Counted from the first letter of the stretch, positions 18,042-27,121 are shown. The stretch: 64,000 nucleotides of DNA from Prevotella melaninogenica (GCF_003609775.1 NZ_AP018050.1:806001-870000), one strand, 5' to 3'. The notes: generated by a model not told the origin, from the letters alone. Numbers and translations are program-made.

Positions 18042-19310
18042 ATGGGACAATTCATAACAATAAGTATTGTGGTATTCCTTATCACCATCCTTGTGTTGGT
18101 GATTCTCCTGCTTGTGTCTAAGAAGTATCTCAGTCCAAGCGGAAAGGTAAAGATAACAATTAACGGTGATAAGGAGATGACCGTTGATCAGGGTAGCTCA
18201 GTATTGTCTACGCTGAATGAGAACGGTGTGTTCCTCCCTTCTGCTTGTGGTGGTAAGGGTAGCTGCGGCCAGTGCAAGTTGCAGGTAGTAGAAGGTGGCG
18301 GTGAGATCCTCGATTCTGAGCGTCCTCACTTCAGCCGTAAGGATGTTAAAGATCATTGGCGTCTCGGATGTCAGTGTAAGGTGAAGGGTGATATGTCACT
18401 TAAGGTTCCTGAGTCTGTCATGGGCGTTAAGGAGTGGGAGTGTACTGTTATCTCTAACAAGAACGTTTCCAGTTTTATCAAGGAGTTCAAGGTTGCCTTG
18501 CCTCCAGGTGAGCACATGGACTTCGTTCCTGGTTCTTACGCACAGATCTCAATCCCTGCTTACGACTGCATCGACTATGATAAGGACTTCGATAAGAATG
18601 ATATTGGTGAGGACTACCTCGGTCCTTGGAAGCAGTTCAATCTCCTTTCTCTGAAGGGAAAGAACCCAGAGGCTACTGTTCGTGCTTACTCTATGGCGAA
18701 CTATCCTGCTGAGGGTGATATCATTACATTGACAGTTCGTATTGCAACACCTCCATTCTTGCCACGTCCACAGGTTGGTTTCCAGAACGTACCAACTGGT
18801 ATTGGCTCTACTTACATCTTCTCTCTTAAGGAGGGTGATAAGGTGATGATGAGTGGACCTTATGGTGACTTCCATCCTAACTTCACTTCTGGTAAGGAGA
18901 TGATTTGGATTGGTGGTGGTGCTGGTATGGCTCCTTTGCGTGCGCAGATTATGCACATGACAAAGACTCTCCATACTCGCGATCGTGAGATGCATTTCTT
19001 CTATGGTGCGCGTTCACTCAATGAGGCGTTCTTCCTTGAGGACTTCTGGGCATTGGAGAAGGAATATCCTAACTTCCACTTCCACCTCTCTCTCGACCAA
19101 CAGGATCCAAAGGCTGATGAGGCTGGCGTGAAGTACTACACTGGTTTTGCTGTTAACTGTATTCGTGATGAGTATCTTAAGAATCATGAGGCACCAGAAG
19201 ATTGTGAGTATTATCTCTGTGGACCTCCAATGCTCATCAAGACCGTTACTGATTATCTTGATAGCATCGGTGTTGATCAGGATGCAATCATGTACGATAA
19301 CTTTGGATAA
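18042..19310 (+). CDS. nqrF: Na+-NQR subunit F (NADH dehydrogenase, 2Fe-2S and FAD)
   Basis: A 422-residue electron-entry subunit. One N-terminal helix (about 5-26) is followed by a ferredoxin domain with cluster ligands Cys69, Cys75, Cys78 and Cys110 ([12 protein letters not shown] ... LGC). Then come an FAD domain (RAYSMANYP) and an NADH domain ([29 protein letters not shown]). It oxidises NADH and passes electrons to the membrane subunits. It is the last gene of the operon and is followed by a terminator. Confidence 0.97.
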   Translation: MGQFITISIVVFLITILVLVILLLVSKKYLSPSGKVKITINGDKEMTVDQGSSVLSTLNENGVFLPSACGGKGSCGQCKLQVVEGGGEILDSERPHFSRKDVKDHWRLGCQCKVKGDMSLKVPESVMGVKEWECTVISNKNVSSFIKEFKVALPPGEHMDFVPGSYAQISIPAYDCIDYDKDFDKNDIGEDYLGPWKQFNLLSLKGKNPEATVRAYSMANYPAEGDIITLTVRIATPPFLPRPQVGFQNVPTGIGSTYIFSLKEGDKVMMSGPYGDFHPNFTSGKEMIWIGGGAGMAPLRAQIMHMTKTLHTRDREMHFFYGARSLNEAFFLEDFWALEKEYPNFHFHLSLDQQDPKADEAGVKYYTGFAVNCIRDEYLKNHEAPEDCEYYLCGPPMLIKTVTDYLDSIGVDQDAIMYDNFG

Positions 19311-19330
19311 TTCAATATCCTACTTACATA

Positions 19331-19366
19331 AAGCGAGGAACCTCATCTGGCTCCTCGCTTTTTTTA
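19331..19366 (+). terminator. Intrinsic terminator of the nqr operon
   Basis: Stem AAGCGAGGA / TCCTCGCTT followed by a run of T, starting 20 nt after the nqrF stop. Confidence 0.85.
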
Positions 19367-19449
19367 GTATTGTGTAAATGGGGAAAGTAAAAAGGACTTT
19401 TGGAAAGTGAAAGAGTCTGCATACAGGCAAACAATATCTTATGAACGTG

Positions 19450-19794
19450 TTATTCACTTTCTACAAAAGTATTACTTCCTGTGTCTACGAATGATATCCT
19501 TCCTCCTTTAGCACACATGCAGAATGATTGTTCCGTCAGTTTTTTCTTCCCATTGATGCTGTCTTTCAGTGTTGTTTGTTGCCACCCTTGTGGTTGGGGA
19601 ATACAAGGAGGATTCGGGGAACAACATTTGCAAATACTGAAACTTGGAATATTCACCATCCCTTCTTTATCAGCTTCTGTACCAACAAGAGCATCAGCTA
19701 TCCTACGGAATGTTTGACTCGTCACTGTTAGCTTGGAATTCTTTACACCAAGAGTACAATGCAGAGTTGCTCCGTGAGTTATAATTTTAGACAT
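19450..19794 (-). CDS. DUF4280 PAAR-like T6SS tip protein, module 2
   Basis: A 114-residue DUF4280 protein. DUF4280 is a PAAR-like family, expected to cap the VgrG spike of type VI secretion systems and help deliver effectors. The CKCCSPNPPCIPQPQGW block (about 55-71) and the tail FCMCAKGGRISFVDTG supply the Cys residues typical of the fold. Its C-terminal half is nearly identical to the DUF4280 protein at 22579, while the first 55 residues diverge, suggesting gene conversion or modular exchange. It is the last gene of the T6SS island; transcription runs right to left. Confidence 0.8.
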   Translation of the reverse strand: MSKIITHGATLHCTLGVKNSKLTVTSQTFRRIADALVGTEADKEGMVNIPSFSICKCCSPNPPCIPQPQGWQQTTLKDSINGKKKLTEQSFCMCAKGGRISFVDTGSNTFVESE

Positions 19795-19822
19795 AAATTC
19801 CTTTTTAGTTTATTCAACCCTT

Positions 19823-20503
19823 TTATTCTATGGCTTGCAATATCTCTTTGCTGAGTAGTTCTCCATTCTTGGCATTCCATGTATAAGTTAAATCACCGCC
19901 TCCATTCGTTATAGTAATCGTCCAAAGTACAGAGCCTTTTTCAAATATAGCGTTGGCATCACTTATTTTGCCGAAGCTTATGCTAATGCCAGGCTCGTCT
20001 CCCTTTTTCACGAACTTCTCCTGACCCTTTCCAGTTTTCCTGTCTATATAGCCCTCATGCTCAAGCCAGCGCAGGATATTTATAGGTTTCAGGCGCAGCT
20101 TCTCAAATTTCTTGTCCTCATCGGTTTCTTTTATAAGGTTGCCCTGATTGTCATACTCGCACCAAATGCCAATTTTGACACTTGAATGACAAAGCAATTT
20201 CCCTTTGGATTTGAGAATACAATTTTTATAATAGTTCTTGACTATCATCTCATAAGTAAATGGCTTAATTTCTTGTAAGACATATCCATCCTCGTTAAAT
20301 GACACATAGATCTCAGTACCATTCCTCTCAACATATTGAGCAGATGTGGCATTCTCATAGGTATTTTGCTCTTTGATTATATTTTTATAATATTGTACAT
20401 CGAATCTTTCAGTTGTCTTCATTGTTGTTGCCTCCTTGTCTTTTTGTGCATTGCAGCAAGTACAACACAGCGCAGTTGTTAATATTAGAATGAGATGTTT
20501 CAT
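19823..20503 (-). CDS. Lipoprotein, candidate immunity protein of metallopeptidase module 2
   Basis: A 226-residue protein beginning MKHLILILTTALCCTCC, a lipoprotein signal peptide with the modified Cys near 16. I start it 5 nt after the stop of the preceding effector gene; a longer frame would overlap that gene. The body (ERFDVQYYKNIIKEQNTYEN..., VKIGIWCEYDNQGNLIKETD) aligns with the lipoprotein at 22939, which sits in the same place after the other peptidase. A periplasm-facing lipoprotein directly after a secreted peptidase suggests an immunity role. That is inferred from context only. Confidence 0.6.
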   Translation of the reverse strand: MKHLILILTTALCCTCCNAQKDKEATTMKTTERFDVQYYKNIIKEQNTYENATSAQYVERNGTEIYVSFNEDGYVLQEIKPFTYEMIVKNYYKNCILKSKGKLLCHSSVKIGIWCEYDNQGNLIKETDEDKKFEKLRLKPINILRWLEHEGYIDRKTGKGQEKFVKKGDEPGISISFGKISDANAIFEKGSVLWTITITNGGGDLTYTWNAKNGELLSKEILQAIE

Positions 20504-20508
20504 ATCTT

Positions 20509-22557
20509 TTATTCGATTTTTTTGTTTAATATTCCCCATTGCCAGTAAAACAAGCTTGTACGCTCAATTGGATTGGGTAAATGGTGACTGTAATCCATAA
20601 TATTATCTGTTGTGTGATATTTGTAGGCAAATGGAACTCCTTGATAGTCGAACGAATGGGGCAACCCCATTGCATGCAGCATCTCGTGGGGTACCGTGGC
20701 AGAGTTATACCCATCGAAGAACACCCCATACTTGGAGTTTGAGTAGGCATATCCATTTAAACGTCCCCCATCAGTAAAGCACTTATCACCAAAAAAGAAT
20801 ACAGTATAGTAACCTTTATAAGTTGTTTTGAAAGCAGCTACCATTTTTTTCATTAGATATTCTTGAAGCAACTGATCCTTACTTTCATCTATACCATATT
20901 CTATACCTTTTAAATATCTAAAATTTTCGGCGAATACCTTCTCCGTACATTCAATTTCTACCTCTTTAATATCTACATTTACAAGGGCTTGATGTAGGAC
21001 ATTGAGGAACAAAGTTATGGATTCAGGAATTACTGTGCCTGTTTTTTCTTTTTGTCCGTCCAACTTTGTTTTCACCTTTACAAATACTACATTTATATTT
21101 CTTTGGTGTTTCTTGCTATTAGGCAGAATAAACAACGTTCCTACAGTATCTCCATCGTCAGTAACTGCAGTGAGCGTTCGCTTTTCTTTCAACTCACCTG
21201 TACAAGATATTGTGAGGGTAACCATTCCTGTACGTACGGAGAGATTCGTATGGCTTAGTTTCAGACCATCCGCCTTGTCAAACTGGAGTTTGATATTCTT
21301 TGGCTTGTTTTCCTCCCCGTCAAGTTCAATCTCGGCAACGAGATTGACTTCCGTGTCAGGCATCATTGTCATACGAGGAATATAGTAGGTGAAATCCTCG
21401 AGGGGTGACACTCCGATTCTTGCCTTTGCTAACTTGAAGCCTATATTGAAATACTCGAAACTGTTCCTCTTTTTGTCGACCTGCGTAGGTAACATCTCAA
21501 AAGGAGACTTGTATGCAGCATTGCCATCTGTGCATGTGACTTTATTTCCGTTTTTGTCTGTTTCATAGTGGTGTCCTATGGTATCGACAAACTTATAGTC
21601 TCCTTTCGGCATATCCTCTTGCTTTCCCAGATGGAACCAGTCAAAGCCGTACTCGCCATTATAGTTTTCGGAACGCTTGAAATACACAACACATCGTTTG
21701 GCTTTTTCCTCTACAACTTTCTGATAAGAGAACGCCTGATTAAACTCGTTCGCCCCCTGCTCACCCCTCATCTCTATTATACCCTGCGAGTTAACAATGG
21801 CTTTCTCTGCACTATGTATAAATAATCTTTGCTCGCCAACAACATTCGTTTCTGGAGCCTCAATCTTTATTTGATTCTGCGAGTTGAGCAATGCCTTTCC
21901 TGCCTGTGTGTGGAAGAAGTCTGCAACAAGCTGCTGCATGAACGGTGTGTTTACCAATATCTTCTGCATTACATTGGTCAGCAACATGTTACCAATGTTC
22001 GTTGTTTGTGAGTTTCCAACATTAACTTGTAGGTCTTGACCTACCATTAAGGACATATCATTACCAGCATGGAGCTGTATGTTCTTAGGGGCATTAAGCA
22101 AGATGTTTCCATTTCCATCCAAATGAATGGAACTACCGCCTGCATCTTTTATCTCAAGAGACTTATTATCATCATTTAGGATAACGGAAATACCACTACG
22201 TGTCTTAAGACTTTTAATACTATTATTTGAACCTCCACCGCTACCAGTAACCCCATTAAACAAACTGCCTAAGATGTATGGTCTTGCTGGGTCTCCATGG
22301 CGGAAACCGAGGAGGACTTGGTCGCCCACTTCTGGGATGAATACAAAACCACGGTTGCTCTTTACATCGTCACTGCTACCGCCATCTGGTGTCATCACAC
22401 GCACCCAACCGGTCTGCATACCATTCGTTTGCCAGTTCATACGTACACGCACACGGCCCTTGTCCTGTGGGTCAGCATTACTGAGCACAGTTGCCATCTG
22501 TGTCTCTGCTAATGGCATACGATGTCTATTGGTATAAAGATAATTACAATGCATCAT
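20509..22557 (-). CDS. N-terminally truncated VgrG fused to a zinc metallopeptidase effector
   Basis: This 682-residue protein lacks the gp27-like first half (about 355 residues) of a VgrG. It starts with about 13 unrelated residues and then joins the gp5 OB-fold at RMPLAETQMATVLSNADPQ, nearly identical to the full VgrG at 24875. A beta-helical spike follows (about 130-250). After a linker with FGFDW-like homology to the other VgrG, the C-terminal 430 residues form an effector carrying HEMLHAMGLPH at about 622-632, the HExxHxxGxxH zinc-peptidase motif. Without gp27 it cannot form a normal spike alone, so it may be an orphan cassette donor, may be loaded separately, or may be dead. A second possible start is the Met of MPLAET. 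Confidence 0.75.
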   Translation of the reverse strand: MMHCNYLYTNRHRMPLAETQMATVLSNADPQDKGRVRVRMNWQTNGMQTGWVRVMTPDGGSSDDVKSNRGFVFIPEVGDQVLLGFRHGDPARPYILGSLFNGVTGSGGGSNNSIKSLKTRSGISVILNDDNKSLEIKDAGGSSIHLDGNGNILLNAPKNIQLHAGNDMSLMVGQDLQVNVGNSQTTNIGNMLLTNVMQKILVNTPFMQQLVADFFHTQAGKALLNSQNQIKIEAPETNVVGEQRLFIHSAEKAIVNSQGIIEMRGEQGANEFNQAFSYQKVVEEKAKRCVVYFKRSENYNGEYGFDWFHLGKQEDMPKGDYKFVDTIGHHYETDKNGNKVTCTDGNAAYKSPFEMLPTQVDKKRNSFEYFNIGFKLAKARIGVSPLEDFTYYIPRMTMMPDTEVNLVAEIELDGEENKPKNIKLQFDKADGLKLSHTNLSVRTGMVTLTISCTGELKEKRTLTAVTDDGDTVGTLFILPNSKKHQRNINVVFVKVKTKLDGQKEKTGTVIPESITLFLNVLHQALVNVDIKEVEIECTEKVFAENFRYLKGIEYGIDESKDQLLQEYLMKKMVAAFKTTYKGYYTVFFFGDKCFTDGGRLNGYAYSNSKYGVFFDGYNSATVPHEMLHAMGLPHSFDYQGVPFAYKYHTTDNIMDYSHHLPNPIERTSLFYWQWGILNKKIE

Positions 22558-22578
22558 AAAGGTTGAAAGTGAGTATTT

Positions 22579-22923
22579 TTACTCACTCTCTACAAACGTA
22601 TTACTTCCTGTATCAACAAAAGATATTCTTCCGCCTTTAGCACACATACAGAATGACTGCTCCGTCAGCTTTTTCATCCCATTGATGTTATCCAGCCGTG
22701 TTGTTTGTTGCCACCCTTGTGGCTGGGGAATACAAGGAGGATAGGGAGAACTGCATTTGCAAACTCCAAATGATGGAATATTCTTGAGTCCTTGGTTGTC
22801 TTCTTCTGTTCCTATAAACTTGTTGGATATGTTTGCAAAAGATTGACTGTCAACTATTAAAACACTCTTTGTATTACCTAATGTGCATGACATCAAAGCT
22901 CCGTCAGTTACTACTTTTAGCAT
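22579..22923 (-). CDS. DUF4280 PAAR-like T6SS tip protein, module 1
   Basis: A 114-residue paralogue of the protein at 19450 with the same length and Cys pattern (CKCSSPYPPCIPQPQGW, FCMCAKGGRISF). It lies between the module 1 lipoprotein and the truncated VgrG. DUF4280 proteins are PAAR-like spike tips. The N-terminal 55 residues differ from the paralogue, possibly to match a particular effector. It ends 21 nt before the start of the truncated VgrG gene. Confidence 0.8.
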   Translation of the reverse strand: MLKVVTDGALMSCTLGNTKSVLIVDSQSFANISNKFIGTEEDNQGLKNIPSFGVCKCSSPYPPCIPQPQGWQQTTRLDNINGMKKLTEQSFCMCAKGGRISFVDTGSNTFVESE

Positions 22924-22938
22924 TGTTTATAGAGTCTA

Positions 22939-23667
22939 TTATTGGTGTGTTGACATTGATGAGGATTTCTTGAAATCGTGATACATTTCCTCTATACTTT
23001 TCTTATTAGCAGGAGAATCTTCATCCCGACTTATTTCAACATTCTTCTGGATATATAATGTTTCTCCTGTAATCCCATTAATAAGATAAATGTCATTTCT
23101 ATTATCTTTCCGACGAGCAGAGATTATATAAATGGGTCTTTTTATATACTTTTGTTCTTCATAACGTCTCATACTAAACACTTGTTTCATATCCATGAGA
23201 TTAATGCCATACTGTTGTAACATCTTCTTTTTTAATGCATCTATATTAAACTTATAGAGCAAATCATAATCTATACATTTTATTTCATTTCCATGACCAT
23301 CAAATTGATAGCCTTTCCCAATAGGCATTTTGTGAAAATATGCACAATACGCAGTTATATACCCTTCTGTGTTATATATATATATATACTCGTATGGAGA
23401 GTCTCTATATGTATGAGATTCTCGAAAACCCGAAAATGAGTTATTTACATATTCATCATTTAACTCTATAAGCTCACCTGATTGCCCTTCTTTGTATATA
23501 TGATATGCAGTCGGATTATTGCTTACTAATCTCTTATATTCTTCAATATCAAATCTTTTATATCTTAACATTTTCTTATCAATTTTGTGATTCTTCTCTA
23601 AATTATGTTGTCCAGCACAAGTTATCGTAAATAACAATAACAATAAACTTACTGATAATTTACTCAT
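22939..23667 (-). CDS. Lipoprotein, candidate immunity protein of metallopeptidase module 1
   Basis: A 242-residue protein starting MSKLSVSLLLLLFTITCAG, a lipoprotein signal with Cys near 17. The start is 2 nt after the peptidase stop codon (23670). Homologous to the lipoprotein at 19823: KRFDIEEYKRLVSNN against ERFDVQYYKNIIKEQ, and later the DGHGNEIK / DNQGNLIK pair. A (TA)8 run inside the gene (23373-23388) encodes the YIYIY stretch. Position and lipidation suggest it protects the cell from the neighbouring peptidase; no family name is recognised. Confidence 0.6.
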   Translation of the reverse strand: MSKLSVSLLLLLFTITCAGQHNLEKNHKIDKKMLRYKRFDIEEYKRLVSNNPTAYHIYKEGQSGELIELNDEYVNNSFSGFRESHTYRDSPYEYIYIYNTEGYITAYCAYFHKMPIGKGYQFDGHGNEIKCIDYDLLYKFNIDALKKKMLQQYGINLMDMKQVFSMRRYEEQKYIKRPIYIISARRKDNRNDIYLINGITGETLYIQKNVEISRDEDSPANKKSIEEMYHDFKKSSSMSTHQ

Positions 23668-23669
23668 TA

Positions 23670-24845
23670 TTAAATATTTCCTTTTACAAGTTCCCATTGC
23701 CATTTCCATGTTGAAATCATATTTTTAGTATTATAACTCATTACGTTGTCCGTTTTATATTTCACATAAATGTACTTTCTACTCTTTTCTGATATTGGAC
23801 TACCATTTTTGTGCGTATGAGAAAGCCCCAAACCATGTAGTGCTTCATGCGGAAATGTAGCATAATCATTTTCATTTCTATTCTTAAAAAGTATAATATT
23901 CTTGAGAAAACTTAAAAAGATATATTTGTTATTTTCTAATTTCCAAACAGCATCCGTATAGCCTAAAGTTCTACTTTGTTCTGTTCCACAATAATGGTCT
24001 ACAGCAAAGACTGTGAAACAATCTTGATAAGCATGGTTATCAGAAACTTTTAAGAATTTACGCCGTAAATACTTAACTAAATTCTCACTTCCATAAGGGT
24101 CATATTTCAACAAAAAGTTTCCATCTTCTGATATATATCTACCTTTCTTTCGGATAGTTTCAACTTTAAAGTTACTATCAGAAGTTAAATCTAATTCTAT
24201 ATTCATTTTTCTACCACTATTAGGATTAATAATATCTTTTCCATCTGGTCCCTTTTTCACACGTAGAATATCACATTCTATAAGTGATTGATGCATAATT
24301 TTATGTAATAAGATTATCTCATTTTCATCAAAGTTTCCTACTCTTGGAATTATATCTGTTGATAAAGGTTGTGTCTTTACTTGTACTAAAACAATATTTT
24401 GTCTTTTTCTTTCTTCCTTTCCGTTTGGCAATACCTTAATTTTTCCTGCCAGTGTTCTCATAGATTCACGTTCAGCTTCTGTTTTTCCTGCTGCTTCTTT
24501 CGGATAGGCATAAACAAATATTTCTCCTTCACAGGCTTTGATTATTTCTTTTTTACAAGTAATCTTAACCGTCTTGTTACTGGATTGAACCTTTCCTTCT
24601 GGAGTTTTATTCTTATTGGACAACTTTGTATTATCCAAATCAAAGATATCTTTATTATACTTAAATTCCAAACTGTCAAGCTCATCTACTGCAATATCAA
24701 CTAACACACGTAACTTTGCCTCGTATTTAGGCTTTGCATACTCTTCTACATCTTTGAGTGAATCAACGTAAGGCTTGGGATAAAGTGTTAGATAAGGAAC
24801 AAAATATTCTTTTGCTCGTTTCTTATTTTTAGCTATATCGGGCAT
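23670..24845 (-). CDS. Zinc metallopeptidase effector, apparently split from VgrG
   Basis: A 391-residue protein with HEALHGLGLSH at about 331-341, the HExxHxxGxxH motif of a metzincin-like zinc peptidase. A Met-containing turn follows (TDNVMSYNTK), as in the paralogue at 20509 (TDNIMDYSHH). It aligns over its whole length with the C-terminal region of that VgrG-fused paralogue. Its own frame stays open upstream into the end of vgrG, overlapping the last codons there, and the VgrG stop lies next to an A5 run. It therefore looks like the C-terminal domain of one ancestral VgrG-peptidase protein. The ATG at 24845 may or may not be used. Confidence 0.75.
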   Translation of the reverse strand: MPDIAKNKKRAKEYFVPYLTLYPKPYVDSLKDVEEYAKPKYEAKLRVLVDIAVDELDSLEFKYNKDIFDLDNTKLSNKNKTPEGKVQSSNKTVKITCKKEIIKACEGEIFVYAYPKEAAGKTEAERESMRTLAGKIKVLPNGKEERKRQNIVLVQVKTQPLSTDIIPRVGNFDENEIILLHKIMHQSLIECDILRVKKGPDGKDIINPNSGRKMNIELDLTSDSNFKVETIRKKGRYISEDGNFLLKYDPYGSENLVKYLRRKFLKVSDNHAYQDCFTVFAVDHYCGTEQSRTLGYTDAVWKLENNKYIFLSFLKNIILFKNRNENDYATFPHEALHGLGLSHTHKNGSPISEKSRKYIYVKYKTDNVMSYNTKNMISTWKWQWELVKGNI

Positions 24846-24874
24846 ATTAACAACGATTGTTTCATATTCTTTCT

Positions 24875-26950
24875 TTAGTTTTTGTATGCTTCATTCTTTG
24901 TTAAATCAGTTTTACCATCATTATAGCCACCTTCTATTATTTTATCATAAGGTTCTTCATTTAAATAGTGTCCCTTTTTCTCCAAGCCATTGTCATCGAC
25001 TCTCAGCCAGTCGAATCCAAAACTGCCATCATACTCTTCAGTTGTTCGGAACTCAACCATAGCCATTGTAATCGAAGCATGATCTTCTGTTTTTGCTTTA
25101 TCAGCCTTAGGTAATAATGACAAAGCTCCATCACTTTTCATCTCAAGCGTCCCACGGCTATTTGCAAGAAATTCTTTTTCTGAATGCAGAAACATCTTCT
25201 TTTTGCCGATGGCAGTTATATCTTCAGACTGAAGCTTCATATCTTGTCTGGAACTCCACAATGAAGTTCCACTAAACATTTTTTGTGAGAAAGCCACAGT
25301 ACTACGCATATAACTTGCCATGCTATTAATGATCTTTCCAACATTTATCAACCAATTAGCACCAACATTAGTTATAAGGTTGCCACCAGAACTCATATTG
25401 ATATTATTACTTGCGGTAATATCAATGTTTGTTGCATTTAGTTGTATGTTATTTGGAGCATTGACCACCATGCTACCTTTACCATCCATATCAACGACAT
25501 TGCCACTGGCATCCTGAATGTGCAACGACTTACCATTATCATCAAGTTTAATCTGGATACCACTTCTCGTGGTTATACTCTTTATAGCATTACTATTACC
25601 ACCGCCACCACCTGTAGTTCCATTAAACAGACTACCCATAACGTATGGTCTTGCTGGGTCACCATGGCGGAAGCCGAGGAGGACTTGGTCGCCTACCTCT
25701 GGGATGAATACAAAACCACGGTTGCTCTTTACGTCGTCACTGCTACCGCCATCAGGTGTCATCACACGCACCCAACCTGTCTGCATACCATCTGTCTGCC
25801 AGTTCATACGTACACGAACACGACCCTTGCCCTGTGGGTCAGCATTGCTAAGCACGGTTGCCATCTGTGTCTCTGCCAATGGCATACGCACCTTTGGACT
25901 TGGCAGTGCTTTTATTGTTGCAGGGATAGCCTTGAAGCGGTTCTTGTAGTAGCTGCCTTGACTTACCTCATGGGTTATCTCGATAATGATAAAGTTACCC
26001 AAACTCTCTTTTGATATGTTTCCTATACGCTCTAAGAATGAGCTGTAAAGACTTACAACAGAACCTACACGTAGGGTTGGCACCTGACTCTCTGCTGTGA
26101 TATAATGTGTCTCAGCCGTCTCAGCCGCCTGCTTACGACCCATGTATCCAATGAGTTCTGACTCATCGCTTATACGTGGCAATGCACGCTGTCTTGCTGG
26201 CTTGGAGAATAACCCGAGTGATGCACGAAAGGCATCGCCCGATAGTTTATCATGTCCAATAGCTTGGTCTGGTGTCATTCTCTCCATCTCACGGTCCGAA
26301 CCAGAGTGGTAAGAGAACACCTGCTCTGAACGTGCGAGAGTCTGCAAACCAATATCAAGTGACGATAGCGTCGTTCCGTATTCCAACCTAATTGGATCAG
26401 CCAATTTCTTTGGTTTTCCGAAGATTAGTTTAGTTCCATCGTAATACATCCACTCTTGATACTGATGAGCAAGACGACGGACAAAGTCGAAGTCGGACTC
26501 TTCATATTGACAGATATAGTCCTTGTTCTCTTTGAATTCTGGATTTAACTCTAATTGCACCTTAGCTTGTTCGCATAGCTTCTTAACCACATCCCCAATG
26601 GTTGTGTCATTCCATGAAAAGCAGCTATGTGCAGTCTCCATTCTGTAAGTAGCAGAATAACCAGAAACGATGATACACCCAAAGTCACTTCCCTCTCTGT
26701 GTAACTGTATGTTTGTCACCACACCCACGAAAATCGGTGTTCCAGCAGCTTTCACCACGATGCTTTCACCCAGCCACTTTTTACTGTTCTCGCTGATGTT
26801 GTGCACATATCTATTGCCACCAGATTCAAGTTCAACCGACATTTGGAATCGGTGATGTTTACCTATATTTTGTTCGATTTGTAGAGAAATAAAAGAAGAA
26901 AGAGACTTCTTTCCTACGCTGATAGTAATGGGGTTGAAAGGAATTGACAT
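24875..26950 (-). CDS. vgrG: VgrG (TssI) type VI secretion spike protein
   Basis: A 691-residue protein: gp27-like base (residues 1 to about 355, starting MSIPFNPITISVGKKSLSSF), gp5 OB-fold (about 356-450), a beta-helical needle with alternating hydrophobic residues (NIQLNATNIDITASNNINMS), and a short C-terminal extension ending at NEAYKN. VgrG trimers form the puncturing tip of the contractile T6SS. Compared with the paralogue at 20509 the protein stops just where the effector region should begin. It follows hcp on the same strand after a hairpin. No sheath, baseplate or ClpV genes are in the window, so this is an accessory cluster or the edge of a main locus. Confidence 0.9.
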   Translation of the reverse strand: MSIPFNPITISVGKKSLSSFISLQIEQNIGKHHRFQMSVELESGGNRYVHNISENSKKWLGESIVVKAAGTPIFVGVVTNIQLHREGSDFGCIIVSGYSATYRMETAHSCFSWNDTTIGDVVKKLCEQAKVQLELNPEFKENKDYICQYEESDFDFVRRLAHQYQEWMYYDGTKLIFGKPKKLADPIRLEYGTTLSSLDIGLQTLARSEQVFSYHSGSDREMERMTPDQAIGHDKLSGDAFRASLGLFSKPARQRALPRISDESELIGYMGRKQAAETAETHYITAESQVPTLRVGSVVSLYSSFLERIGNISKESLGNFIIIEITHEVSQGSYYKNRFKAIPATIKALPSPKVRMPLAETQMATVLSNADPQGKGRVRVRMNWQTDGMQTGWVRVMTPDGGSSDDVKSNRGFVFIPEVGDQVLLGFRHGDPARPYVMGSLFNGTTGGGGGNSNAIKSITTRSGIQIKLDDNGKSLHIQDASGNVVDMDGKGSMVVNAPNNIQLNATNIDITASNNINMSSGGNLITNVGANWLINVGKIINSMASYMRSTVAFSQKMFSGTSLWSSRQDMKLQSEDITAIGKKKMFLHSEKEFLANSRGTLEMKSDGALSLLPKADKAKTEDHASITMAMVEFRTTEEYDGSFGFDWLRVDDNGLEKKGHYLNEEPYDKIIEGGYNDGKTDLTKNEAYKN

Positions 26951-27069
26951 GGTTGTTAATTTTGAAGTTTAAAAGCTAATTGGCTTATGCGTCATTACAT
27001 TTAGAATCTTAAAGGAATGCAATCATAGTATGTGGGATTGTTAAGTTCCTCCCTTTAAGTAAAAACAGA

Positions 27070-27108
27070 AAGGACTATGCTAAGCATAGTTTGCCCTGCA
27101 TAGTCCTT
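27070..27108 (-). terminator. Hairpin between hcp and vgrG (attenuator-like)
   Basis: Perfect 11-bp stem AAGGACTATGC / GCATAGTCCTT, followed on the minus strand by TCTGTTTTT. A third copy of GCATAGT in the loop allows a competing 7-bp hairpin. Between hcp and vgrG it may act as a partial terminator that yields more hcp than vgrG mRNA. Confidence 0.6.
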
Positions 27109-27121
27109 ATGTTTCCTAAGC

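Noticed and set aside
13388..19310. Rnf-type electron transport complex
   Set aside because: Subunit order and lengths, the NqrA start and the NADH-type NqrF identify Na+-NQR. There is no RnfB or RnfC.
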